Origin: Silene conica
Taxonomy: Eukaryota; Streptophyta; Magnoliopsida; Caryophyllales; Caryophyllaceae
Length of the DNA stretch: 64,000 bases
Reading direction: 5' to 3'
NCBI GenBank assembly: GCA_029255685.2
Contig: CM055317.2
Span: forward strand, 77,799,460 to 77,863,459
This document shows, piece after piece, positions 35,277-45,892 of this stretch (its first letter is position 1; each line of letters opens with the position of its first letter). The position numbers and the translations under genes are program-made. The notes beneath the pieces are model-generated. The model was given only the letters and a program-made list of their open reading frames with translations. It was not told where the DNA came from and did not search any database.

Positions 35277-36904
35277 TCTATAAACCCTTATTAAAAGGCT
35301 AAGCTAAAACGCCAAGTAAAAACCACATCAACAACAATAAAAGCCACGTAGGATTACCAAAAAGCCACCTCACCCACCAAAATCCACGTCCACAATCCTA
35401 CATGTCAACCTCTATACAATCTTAATAAAATGCTAACTTAAATAATGTGACATGACATGTTTTAATTTTACATGGATAATCAATTTATCATATTACATTA
35501 TTTTAATTCATTTATCTGTAAATATATAAATAAAATAAAAAAAACAAGCAAATCAAAAGTATGTCATTCCAATATTAAAATATTATCAAGTCACATCATT
35601 ATCTGTAAAATTTTATTAAAAAGCTAAATAAAGAAATGATTAAATGTTATATATATTTCGACGAAATAACACCTACCACGTCACGAAACCACGTCATTCC
35701 CTATACATAATTGTCCAACAGTTCCATCATTTACCAATATACACATATCTATATATAATTAAAATGATACTTGGGTAAACTAAAATGATTTTGATATCAA
35801 AAAATAATTTTCATCTTCTAGAATAATTACTCTTGTCCTATCTATACAATAATTAACCATCACTCTATTCAACTCGCGTATGAATTTTGAAATAATTCTA
35901 TAATTATAATAATTGGATACTTGGGCAAACTAAAAGCCCTATATTGATTTTGATGTCACAAATAATTCTCATCTTTAAACATAATTATTATTCTCATATT
36001 TATGCAATAATTAACCATCACTCATTGAACTCTCATATTAACTTTGCAATAATTTTTATCATAATTAAGATTATAAAAACAACTCATAATAAGCTACAAC
36101 CATTTGAATGCCAAAATCATTATCCTTTCCTAATTAATATTAATGTCACTAAATTTTAATATATATATTATTCAACTTCTAAATCTAAATTAACATTATT
36201 TAACCTCTTCTATTTAAGATTGTGCTTTTACTTCTTATAAAATAGTTATGTGAGGGGTGAAAATTTGTGTAGTTTATTTGATTTCCTTAGCTTGAATTTT
36301 GTAAAATAAATTACAAATTCGTGGTGTTTTTGTTTGTCTTATGTTGTGTAGGCGGTTGTGAAGGCGTTTTCATAAAATCATTGGCTTAGCTAACTAATAA
36401 TGTCATGCGCAGGTAAATTTAGTTTTTAGACAATAAGTAAATTAAATATTCGATTTCTCTATGAAAGTTTTTTATTTTTTATTTCTATATAATTAAATTC
36501 TAAATTTATGAAAGTTAATTTTGAAGGGTGATATTAGTATAAAATATGCATTTTGATAGCAAATTTGATTTGATCTTCTTTGAAAAACTAACTCTTTATT
36601 ACTATTTTTTAAAAGAAAGTGACAATTGTTGGCCATCTTCTTTTTTATTTTTTTTCTAAATTATATCGGGTTATAAATTATGATATATAGTCGAGTGTCG
36701 TATATATAAAAATCTAGATATATACATTATACATTTATACTAATAAAAAATGGACCCGGTTTTTGCCAAAGCTCATATTAGTATATTACACCTTTTTTCA
36801 TTTATCATTATTATCTTACTAAAATATATTGTAGACGTTAGATCATCAAAATGAAACAATAGTTAATTTTGAAAATTAGACCGATCAATAAACCTATAAA
36901 ATGG

Positions 36905-37099
36905 TAGTAAGTCTTGCTTGTGACGGGTCACCATTTGTGACGGATATTTTGTGAGATAAAGTGGATACAAAATGAGTAGTGGAGAAAGGGGACCACAGGA
37001 ATAGTGTTGAAGAGAGAGAAAAAGTGGGTATTTTGTGAGGGAAAACGATATCCGTCACAAGCTTGCGACGGATAGTGCCGTTGCAAATAAGAATTTGTG
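36905..37099 (+). mobile_element. Mutator-type MITE, copy 2 (195 bp)
   Basis: Perfect 9-bp duplication ATAAAATGG (36896-36904, 37100-37108). Starts TAGTAAGTCTTGCTTGTGAC, ends AATAAGAATTTGTG. Inserted inside the Helitron cluster, so younger than it. Confidence 0.9.
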
Positions 37100-38326
37100 A
37101 TAAAATGGACCATGTCTTATTTTTTTTATGCCTAATCTCTTATTACACCCTTTTTTCATCCGCCATTATTATCTTATTACAAAATATTGTCATATATGTT
37201 ATTTAGACGATCCATCATTCTAAGAAAACGAGAGTTAAGTATACAAATTAAACCTATCATCATAACTCACACCAATGATGGATTTATGGGTGAATGCAAA
37301 AAATTGTAAGTTATGACCATTTTATTATTGTCATGTAATTACATGCAATTTGTTACAAAATGAGATATAATTTCACTAAAGAAGAGAATGATGGAATAAA
37401 AATTAAACAGCTTTGATGAGAACATAATTGTACACTTTATAAGTTATGCGTTTGTACCTTTTATATATGGAAAAAAAATCGTTTTTCTAGCATTTGAATA
37501 ATAATGGTTTACTTTGTTAAATACAAAAGTGGTGCAGTGAATTGTTCTTTACTATGTAAGCACAACAAAATGATATCTGGTAGAAATACAAATATCAGTT
37601 ATACGAATTATGACTAAAGATGTTGGTATCATTGTTTTCTTATATGGATTTTAATAGAAGACGTTCAAATTTAAGAATGTTAACACTCGATATTGTTGTT
37701 ATGAGTGCAATGATAATATAATTGAAAATTCATATTATAATATTTTGTATCCTAAGATCTATTGAGCCTAGGCCCCGACCTTGGCTTTATACGACAATCT
37801 TCTTATCTTTTTGTCCACTTAAACAAAAAATTAGTATATATATTAATGCAATGGTGCTTAAACTTGGTGTTTTAATCAATTTCAATTTATTTTGACTCAT
37901 AAAAATATGGTGGTTGGTAATAAATAAAAGAAAACACAAAACATGTACATATTAATTGAAATTCTAAATAGTTTATATACAAGTCGAACTATAAAGGAGA
38001 ATTATGTAGATAATATAATGTTATTCTGATCTTCAATTTTCTAAAATTTTTATATGACTCAAAATGTAATTTATGGAGAATATTTAAAATTATCATACTA
38101 AGTTGGCAACAAATAATCTAACCCAATTTATTTTTAAGTTGAAAAATAAAAAATCGAAGAATAAAATAACAAGGATGTTAATTGATTACATTGCCGCCAC
38201 AACATTTCATATACAATTGCAATAATACTGGCAAGCTATTAATTGACAAGTAGAAAAAAATCAAATTATTTAATTTAAAAGAAAAATTAATTACAAAATA
38301 GCCAAAGTAAGGACATCCAAAAAATA

Positions 38327-38356
38327 ACCCGTGATTTTCACGGGTAGAAAAACTAG
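38327..38356 (+). other. Helitron 3' terminus (hairpin plus CTAG)
   Basis: Perfect 8-bp stem (38327-38334 with 38338-38345), 3-base loop, 7-base spacer, CTAG, then T. Confidence 0.8.
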
Positions 38357-39477
38357 TTAATTATCATAAAGGAAAATTAATTAATTTTAACATTGTCTAA
38401 ATTTTTTACCAAATTAGCCTTTAAGCCTAATTTATTTTCCAAAGTAGCCATTATCAAGATTGGTTATGTTTCTAAAGCTTTAAAATGGTTAAAATGGTAA
38501 TTAAAATTTGAGAATGGTTAGTTTGGTAAATACTTTAAGGGAAATGGTCATTTTAGTAGAAGTCCCCATATTTTAGGTTAATAAGTTGGAAAATTTTCGG
38601 TGCAAATTTTAGATAGCTATTTTGTTCATATATATTTGTTATTGTAATTAACAAAAAAATGTTGCATAATTCAAACTATTCATATTTTTAAAAAAAATAC
38701 GTAATTCTCTTGTACTATAGATTGTAATTGACTTGTACTATAGAATGTAATTTCTGCAAAAATTTGTTATACATTTATATTCAAACATTGACGTTCAATT
38801 TTATGAATAAAAATAAACGTCAAAATTCCAAAAAAAAACGTAGAGCTATTCCGTGTATTGCACGGGTAACAAAATTAGTTAATATTGAAACAACGGATAG
38901 TGTTTCTGGAGCTAGCTATCATAAAATAGGCTTAATTATGGGCGTATGAATTCTTTTAAACGAATATAATCCTTCAAATAAACGAAATACGTGCATGAAA
39001 TGCACCAAGATATAGTACTGATCGACTACTCATAAGACAAAAACTCATAAGTCGTAACAAATTACTAGAGAGAGAATTACTAGTGGACCTAATTATAATA
39101 AGGGGGTTGCGAAAGGTCGTCGACGTTTTGCGAAATCGTCGGCGTTTTGCGAAAAATCGTCGGCGTTTTCTATAAAAAAGACATTGCATGCCCTTTTCTC
39201 TTTATCTCTCTACCTTCTTTTCTCTGAAACAAAAACAACAAAGACAACATAAAATCCAAAAAAACGGTTTCAACATCGAACAACAACATCAAACAACGAC
39301 AATGATTCAATGTCAAACGACGACAACGATTCGCCGATAAGTAATTAAAATCTTATTTTTTTTTTTCAATTAATTTTTGTTGAATTACATGTTTAAGCCA
39401 TTTAGTTGAAATTAGGTTGAATTAATCGTAGAAGCCATAGAATTAGACACATTAAACGTAATCGAATTTTTGCAATA

Positions 39478-39779
39478 GACTTGAAAAATGGCCGTCCTCG
39501 CGTGGAGAGGACGGCAAAAGTAGCCGTCCAAGCATGGTATGGACGTGAATAGTACACATCCAAACCATGCATGGACGTGTACTATTCACGTCCATGCATG
39601 GTGAGGACATGCACTATTCACGTCCATACCATGCTTGGACGTTAATCCTGGACGTCCAAGCATGGTATGGACGTGAATAGTGCACGTCCTCACCATGCAT
39701 GGACGTGAATAGTACACGTCCATGCATGGTTTGGTCGTGTACTATTCACGTCCATGCTTGGACGGCCAGTTTTCAAGTC
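39478..39779. repeat. 302-bp layered palindrome in the Mutator-like element
   Basis: Outer arms GACTTGAAAAATGGCC and GGCCAGTTTTCAAGTC. Inside, two ~120-base arms centred near 39648 are near-perfect reverse complements. Each arm contains several GGACGTG-N7-CACGTCC units that are themselves palindromic. Confidence 0.9.
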
Positions 39780-39874
39780 CTTTTCTTTCCGTTATTTTTA
39801 CTCAGTTTTTAACATAAATTAAGTGGTTTTTAATATTTTTTAATATAATCCCTACCAAATTTGCGTATTAACAG

Positions 39875-40447
39875 GATTCCTTTGAGGAGTTTGGTGGAAA
39901 TGAGGTTAATTACAACCGATTATTTGAGACGGAAACATCTTTTGATAGTCGGGATGAGGCGTTTGACTGGGCTCAAAAAATAGCTATCGATAATGGTTTT
40001 GCCTTAGTGAAGGCAACAAATGGGGCGAAAAATCGCAAACAACCGGAGTTGCTCGGGTCGTACTTCCGTTGTTCAAGGTACGGCCGAACCAGAAAGAAGA
40101 TCGATCCTGAGAAACCGGAGAATTCTACTAAGAGAGGGTCGGCTAAGTGCGGATGTTTGTTTAGGATTCGAGCGGTGCAGGAGTACGCCCATTTGGATGA
40201 TGGGAAGCCGACGATTGCTTGGTACATTATTACTTCGAATAACGCGGGTTTTCACAACCACGAAGTAGCGACCTACAAAGATGGGGATAGACATTTTGCC
40301 GGCTTTGATGCCGAAGAGAAAGAATTTGTGAGGCAACAAGTCCGGGCGTCGATTCCGCCGAGGGATATCAAGAACTCTCTTACCGCTGAGGGCCACGGGT
40401 CACGAGTCGAGGCCGTACGGTGTCATGTGGATCGTACACTATCATAG
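39875..40447 (+). CDS. FAR1-like DNA-binding domain of a Mutator-type transposase (truncated)
   Basis: An acceptor (TTAACAG) at 39868-39874 opens a 190-codon frame ending with TAG at 40445-40447. It reads SFDSRDEAFDWAQKIAIDNG, then YFRCSRYGRTRK, KCGCLFRIRA and NAGFHNHE. Spaced Cys, Cys-x-Cys and His-x-His of this kind form the WRKY-GCM1-type zinc fold of FAR1 domains found at the N-terminus of many plant Mutator-like transposases. The MULE DDE core that should follow is absent. A possible short first exon around 39313-39345 (MSNDDNDSPI) would need a splice that I cannot make in frame. It probably marks a deletion derivative; DNA binding might remain. Confidence 0.65.
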   Translation, partial: DSFEEFGGNEVNYNRLFETETSFDSRDEAFDWAQKIAIDNGFALVKATNGAKNRKQPELLGSYFRCSRYGRTRKKIDPEKPENSTKRGSAKCGCLFRIRAVQEYAHLDDGKPTIAWYIITSNNAGFHNHEVATYKDGDRHFAGFDAEEKEFVRQQVRASIPPRDIKNSLTAEGHGSRVEAVRCHVDRTLS

Positions 40448-40643
40448 CCATTGGATGAGATTGCACTACAGTGGCCCACTGAGCGAAGCACCCATGCCAC
40501 CAATCGATCTCTGTTGGGAGTGGGTAAGAGAACCTGCAGTTGCACATTATGCCGACTTGTACGCGTCGAACATCGAAAGATGGCATACTTTAATGGGAAC
40601 AACACTTCGAACTAGGCGCCGAAGACAGCCTCCCCCGGGTTGA
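40425..40643 (+). CDS. Unidentified short ORF (72 codons) in the Mutator-like element
   Basis: Overlaps the end of the FAR1-like ORF in another frame. Reads a Trp-rich segment (PPIDLCWEWVREPAVAHYAD) and ends with a basic Arg run (RTRRRRQPPPG). Composition is protein-like rather than AT-rich noise. It may be the last exon of the transposase or captured sequence. I do not recognise it. Confidence 0.3.
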   Translation: MWIVHYHSHWMRLHYSGPLSEAPMPPIDLCWEWVREPAVAHYADLYASNIERWHTLMGTTLRTRRRRQPPPG

Positions 40644-40944
40644 AATTGTACTTCGAGATTTATTTGTATTGTTTAGGTTGTAACCGTTGTGATTTCAAAT
40701 TTCAAAATGTTACCGTTACAATTTCGAATGGTTTTCATGTTGTTTGTAATCGCGATTTCATTGTGAAACAAATTACAAAGATAAAAGTTAACAAATTACA
40801 AACGTTCAATAAAACAGACCGATTTCATTGTCAAACAAACCTTCTTCACTACTAAAAAGTTAACAGATTACAAAGATAAAGGTTAACTAATTTTAAAACA
40901 AAGTTGCATAACAGTCATAACAATTAACTAATACATCCCGTCGT

Positions 40945-41376
40945 TCAGACCTCATTGGACCAAAACGAAAAATACACAGGGATAACCCCGGTTATCCGTA
41001 AAAAAGTCTTCTCAAACTCCCACCAACCACGCATCTCAGGAGAACCGCTAACGTCGGGGTGATTATCTTCATACATTCTAATGACGTCCATAATCTTGCA
41101 ATACACATGCATTGCCTGTTGAGATAAGACCGGGGGCTCAAGACGTATCATGTTTCTCGCTTCAGCAAGGCGGCGAGTGTCAGGACGTCGATGGTACGAG
41201 CTTGCAGCTTCGTTCACTAACCGGACTGCGTCACGCCTCTTGATCCAGTAGTCGCGTTGATGTTCAAGAGATGCTTTCACCATCGGGTTTTCCGCTGCAG
41301 GGCTTGCGAGATCTGTCTCAGCTTCTGTAATCCGTTGTGAAAGTCAAGTTTCATCGTTCAACGGCATGGTTGCCAT
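40945..41376 (-). pseudogene. Second ORF of the Mutator-like element, one in-frame stop
   Basis: On the minus strand an acceptor-like TTTTCAG precedes ATG at 41376 (MATMPLNDET). A TGA at 41344-41346 interrupts the frame. The same frame then runs open for about 130 codons to 40945. The protein is charged and probably helical (LEHQRDYWIKRRDAVRLVNE), with ARNMIRLEPPVLSQQAMHVY and a C-terminal aromatic stretch. No known domain recognised. It faces the FAR1-like ORF, as mudrB faces mudrA in maize MuDR, but I see no sequence link to MURB. Confidence 0.5.
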
Positions 41377-41449
41377 TCCTGAAAACAACAAAATTTAAAC
41401 TATTAAAATTGAAAACATACGGGTAAAACGAAAAAAAAACCCCGAACCA

Positions 41450-41760
41450 TGAGGGACATCCCATTCCCACGTCCCAACCCCCCTAGACGTGTAGTTCACA
41501 AGTCTCCTCCCCCCTTAGACGTGTTGTTCACACGTCCCTACCCACCCCTAGACGTGTAGTTCACACGTCTCGACCATCCATAGACGTGTGGTTCATACGT
41601 CCCGACCATCCATAGACGTGTGGTTCACACGTCCCGATCCCCAAACGACATCCCTTTCCCACGTCCCTACCCACCCACGCCACCCCATTCCCACGTCCTA
41701 ACCCCCCTAGCCGTGTAGTTCACACGTCCCACCCCCACTAGCCGTGTAAACCACATCTCC
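41450..41760 (+). repeat. Tandem array of GACGTGT...ACACGTC palindromic units
   Basis: Seven or more ~40-bp units with TAGACGTGTAGTTCACACGTC or close variants, separated by C-rich CCCACCCC or CCGACCATCC linkers. It lies between the second ORF and the right end of the element. Confidence 0.85.
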
Positions 41761-42150
41761 GACACCTACCAAAATCATGTTTCTCTTTTCCATTCATTCT
41801 AATCCTACCATTCTAACAACAACAACAATACTACTAACAACATAACAATAACAACAACAACATCAATGACAATAACAACTAACAAATAACAAAAACAAAT
41901 AACAAAAACAACAACTAACCTTGGTATTTTCGGTCGTGTTGGTGGCGGCGGTGGAGGTGCTCGGCGGTGGCGGTGCTCGGCGGTCACGTGTGGTGGTGGT
42001 GTGGTGTGTTCTCGGTTAAGGGAGGCTAAGGGAGAGTGTTTTTAGTTTTTGAATTTTGAAAGAGAGAGTGAAGCTAAGGGTAGTCTTGGTCTTTTGTCAA
42101 AAAAACGTCGACGATTTTTCCCAAAACGTCGACGACCTTTCGCGATTCGG

Positions 42151-42915
42151 TTTATAAGTAGGAGTTATGAAGATATTATGGTAAATAGGTTTATGGAAAT
42201 TCGATATTAAAAAAGTTGTTATTAGAAAATTGTATTATATTATATTGTAGTTTATTAGCAATAGGTTTACCGTAACCTTAGGGAGAGTTATTTAGTACAT
42301 ATAGACATGTATAGCTTGTAATTTATTCATTAATTAATAAAATAATTATTCAACCAAACTTTTGAGGAGTTTGTAGAATTGTAGATGCACGTTGCTTGGG
42401 CACGACGCGTCAAGTGGGTGAGTCTCCGACTGGGGTGGGGCAGGGCAGGGCACCATCTTCGGACAATACAATTATACATTGCGCTAACTACAATTCCATT
42501 AGCAACTTGGAGTATTATTAAATTACTCCAATTAATATGAGTTAGTTAATAATGACCAAATCTTGTTGGTAGAAGACTTTGATGCTGTTAATAAATTAAG
42601 AGTTTATTGATTTGATTAAGGGATTAATTCGGATCTTGATATACAACTCTGCATAATTAGTATTAAAATCTCTGCATTGCGTCATTCTTCCAATGCTCCC
42701 TTCAAACAAGACATGCATGTCTAGTAATTGGGAGCCAATCAAATAGTAATTATCTGTGTTTGATTATACCATCTTCAATGCCATACTTCAACAAGAAAAT
42801 AAATTATCTTTATTTGTTTGATTATACGATCTTCAATGCGATACTTTGACAACAAAATTATTTATCCGTGTTTAAAACGTAAATATTTTATTTACTTTGG
42901 ATAGAGTGAGACTAC
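42151..42915. other. Spacer, no gene
   Basis: AT-rich. Contains two similar phrases ATTATACGATCTTCAATGCGATACTT and ATTATACCATCTTCAATGCCATACTT-like (about 42762-42850). Nothing else recognised. Confidence 0.5.
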
Positions 42916-42918
42916 TAA

Positions 42919-44147
42919 GACCCTGTTCTTTTTTACTTTAAGTCACTTAATTTAAGTTCACTTTAGATCTTATAAGTTCACTTCAGTTCTGTTCAGTTTC
43001 TATAAGTTCAGTTCAGTCCAATTCCTATAAGTTCAGTTAAGTTCAGATCCTATAAGTTCAGTTCAGTTCATTTCCTATAAGTTAAGTTCAGTTAAGTTCA
43101 GTTCCTATAAGTTCAGTTCAGTTCAGTTCAGTTTCTATAAGTTCAGTTCAGTTCAGCTCATATAAACTGAATTCAAAAAAGCTATATACGAAGTATTATT
43201 TTAACAACCGATAAAAAAACATTTCGCTTTAACAATTCGATACACGTTATTTTTTTAAAAAAAAACAACAACAAATTATTAATAATTGTACCCGTTTTTA
43301 CTATCTCGTTAATACCAAACGACCTTACACACACTCACCAGTCACCAGTCACCCTAATGTCATATGCATGAATACAAGCATAGACAGCCTGCAAGAATGG
43401 TAGAATACTTCAACTATCGACATTCATCATCGAGAATGAAAGTTGAAATTACGTTTGGTTAATTAAAGAAAAGGTGAAAGGTGTTAAAAATCATGTCCCA
43501 AATATCATATAAGTATCAAATATCGATCATTGTTTCTACATTCACCCTCCATAATTTTATAAGAATGCACGCTCTTTGAATTATACAACATGATGTGAAC
43601 ATTTAAGGAACATTAGATTCAGGCATGTTTGATAAAAGTGGAAGACGACTGTGTATAAAGTACGAAGCAGCATAGTCAAAAATATTTGGCAAGACTATAT
43701 ATGAATTCTTTGTCGATAGTGATATTGATAATGAAGATGAAGTAGATGATGATTATATTACGTTGTGTTTTAGACTATTTTTTTTTTATTAATGTCTTCT
43801 CTTGAATAATAATATTATTATTATTATTAGTTAACTTAAATTAAATTAAGTTAATTAAGTTCGGATCTTATAAATTTAGTTCAGTTCATATCTTATAAGT
43901 TAAGTTCAGTTCAGTTCAGATCCTATAAGTTTGGTTCAGTTCAGATTATATAAGTTCAGTTCAGATCCTATAAGTTCAGTTCAGTTCATATAAGTTCAGT
44001 TCAGTTCCTATAAATTCAGTTCAGTTCAGTTCCTATAAGTTAAGTTCAGTTCAGTTCCTATAAGCTCAGTTCAGATCCTATAAGTTCAGTTCAGATCTTA
44101 TAAGTTCAGTACAGTTCAGTTCAGTTTCAGTCCAAAAGAACAGGACC
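42919..44147. mobile_element. PIF/Harbinger element E3, strongly decayed
   Basis: Ends GACCCTGTTCTTTT ... AAAAGAACAGGACC with TAA outside (42916-42918, 44148-44150). Both flanking regions are arrays of TTCAG pentamers mixed with ATCCTATAAG. The middle has a transposase relic. Confidence 0.8.
43350..43790 (+). pseudogene. Harbinger transposase relic in E3
   Basis: Segments YFNYRHSSSRMKVE and IVSTFTLHNFIRMHA align in order with E1, but stops interrupt the FG-LKKR region. Older than the E1/E2 copies. Confidence 0.75.
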
Positions 44148-44469
44148 TAATTGTTATTGTTATAACATACACACCAATAAATAAATGAAATAACGCGCAG
44201 ATTAATGTGGTTTTATTTACCTTAAATTAAATGAGAATGCTAATTGACTATTTGTTCTTATAATATAGACAGATAATAATTTGCGGAAAAAAATATTGAA
44301 GAGTATTACAAATTTCAGATTGTTATGATATGCATAATGATTATACTACTGTTTAAGACCGGTATAGAAAGACCTAAAAACCTCAAAACAAGAAAACTCT
44401 AGCCCAATCAAATAACCGACGTCGCTTAATGAGACCCTAATAATAGCCGTTCGAAGCGACAACGACTAA

Positions 44470-45887
44470 TGATGAGTCATATTCGTATACACTTTTATGC
44501 CTCCCCTTTAGTTGTTTTGAGATGATTCTTGTGCTAAATTGTGTCATTTATATGCTATTTATATTAGAATGTCGATACTTCCGCCTTTCGGTGTTTAATG
44601 CAGGATTGATGCATTTATGGAGCAAAAGATGGATTGAAGCACCGCGGAACTAACATGAAGGAACACACGTAGCACGGCACGAGGATCTAGGAAGGAAGAG
44701 CTAAGGAGATTATCGAAGGCAAGCACAAAGAAGAGCTCCATATAACTAGTACCTACTTTGGAGAGCCATATCTCGAGTTATACACATTATAATCAGGTGA
44801 TTCCAACTGGAGGTGAAAGTTCATCCTCTTAGCTTTCCAACGCCACAAAAATCACTTGATTCGGACGAGTAACGAAGAAATGGCGACCATTTTAAGTTCA
44901 GTGCGCGAAGCAGAAATTACGCGCTGAGAGCACTCGATCGAGTGCCACCAACACTCGATCGAGTGCCTTGAGGGCTCGATCGAGTGCCTCGAGTGCTCGA
45001 TCGAGTGCTTTAATTTACCCCGAGTTTCCATAAATTGTTTAGTAGTTTACTATAAATAAAGACTTCATAGCCTATTGTTAGATACGCTTTTTATTATTCT
45101 AAAACCCTAATTATTACTAGTAGCTCTCTAGATTATTATTTAGCAATTGCCTTCGGATCTTGTTCTCCTATTTACGGTACTTAATCATAATCTCTACTTT
45201 ATTGTTCTTCAATTATTCTTGTTCTTAGTTTATTGCTTTATTAATTATGTTTTCAATCAATATTGTTGTAGTTAGATCCCAAGCCATGCGTAGCTAATTT
45301 ATTTGTCTAGGGTGAAAAGGGATCTAGGTGATTAGAAGGGGGAATCAAACTTTAATGACGTTTAATTGTTAAACTGCTTATTATTATTGTTCTATTGTTG
45401 TTTTAAATCTGATTAATTAATTACTGGCCAGGATTAGTTAATTAGTGTCGCGAATTAGTCTTAGATCCGACCGTAGACTAAGACTAAGATAGGCCACAAC
45501 AATTGAATAGACCGACCTAATTATAGCGACCGCATGTTAGGTTTAGATCTAAAGATTATATGAATACCGACCGGACATATGATCTTAAATAATAATTTTG
45601 CCCAATTAAATTAGTTAAATCCCATTCCCCTGGATAATTGCCTATGTGAACTTGATCCCTAGATCTTTCCTAATACTTGTTTACATCTTTATTTACTTAT
45701 TTTGCAATTAGTTTGTTAGACAACAAAAACAACCAAAACAACCCACTTGTTACTTTAAGACTTATTTAATTTAGCAAACAATTCATTACCGCCTCCCTGT
45801 GGATTCGATACCTTTCTTACCGCTAGCTATTAGTTAGTAGTATCCTAAGGATTACTTTGGTTTAGGGTGACGACTTTACCCTTATCA
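44470..45887 (+). repeat. Solo LTR, 1418 bp, probably Gypsy-type
   Basis: TGATGAG ... TTATCA with perfect 5-bp duplication ACTAA (44465-44469, 45888-45892). No interior or second LTR. The 3' part reads CCTGTGGATTCGATACC, a phrase common near the LTR end of plant Gypsy (Tat/Athila-like) elements. Four CTCGATCGAGTG units lie at about 44935-45010. Orientation is inferred from that motif. Confidence 0.85.
44932..45012. repeat. Four CTCGATCGAGTG palindromes in the solo LTR
   Basis: The 12-base near-palindrome recurs every ~21-26 bp. Confidence 0.9.
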
Positions 45888-45892
45888 ACTAA

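Larger units (their letters stand above)
35277..38878 (+). mobile_element. Helitron cluster, probably one Helitron nested in another
   Basis: Two 3' ends are present: hairpin ACCCGTGA-TTT-TCACGGGT with CTAG|T at 38353-38356, and hairpin CCGTG...CACGG with TTAG|T at 38875-38878. Two 5' candidates preceded by A: TCTATAAACCC at 35277 and TCTATATATAA at 35748. The simplest nesting is an inner element 35748-38356 inside an outer one 35277-38878. No Rep/helicase ORF is visible, so both would be non-autonomous. The 35277 start matches the start of the minus-strand Helitron at 22293. Confidence 0.6.
39102..42150 (+). mobile_element. Mutator-like element with FAR1-type ORF and a convergent second ORF
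   Basis: Inverted ends share GCGAAAGGTCGTCGACG (39109-39125 and, inverted, 42126-42142). The left end carries extra CGTCGGCGTTTTGCGAAA units. Flanks TTATAATAA / TTATAAGTA match at only 7 of 9, so the target duplication is decayed or misplaced. Inside: a 302-bp palindrome (39478-39779), a + strand ORF with a FAR1-like zinc domain, a short ORF, a minus strand ORF and a tandem palindromic array (41450-41760). The DDE transposase core is missing. GC content is clearly above the flanks. Confidence 0.65.

Noticed and set aside
41450-41760. Possible CRISPR-like array
   Set aside because: Units vary, spacers are C-rich linkers rather than unique sequences, and the window is plant nuclear DNA.
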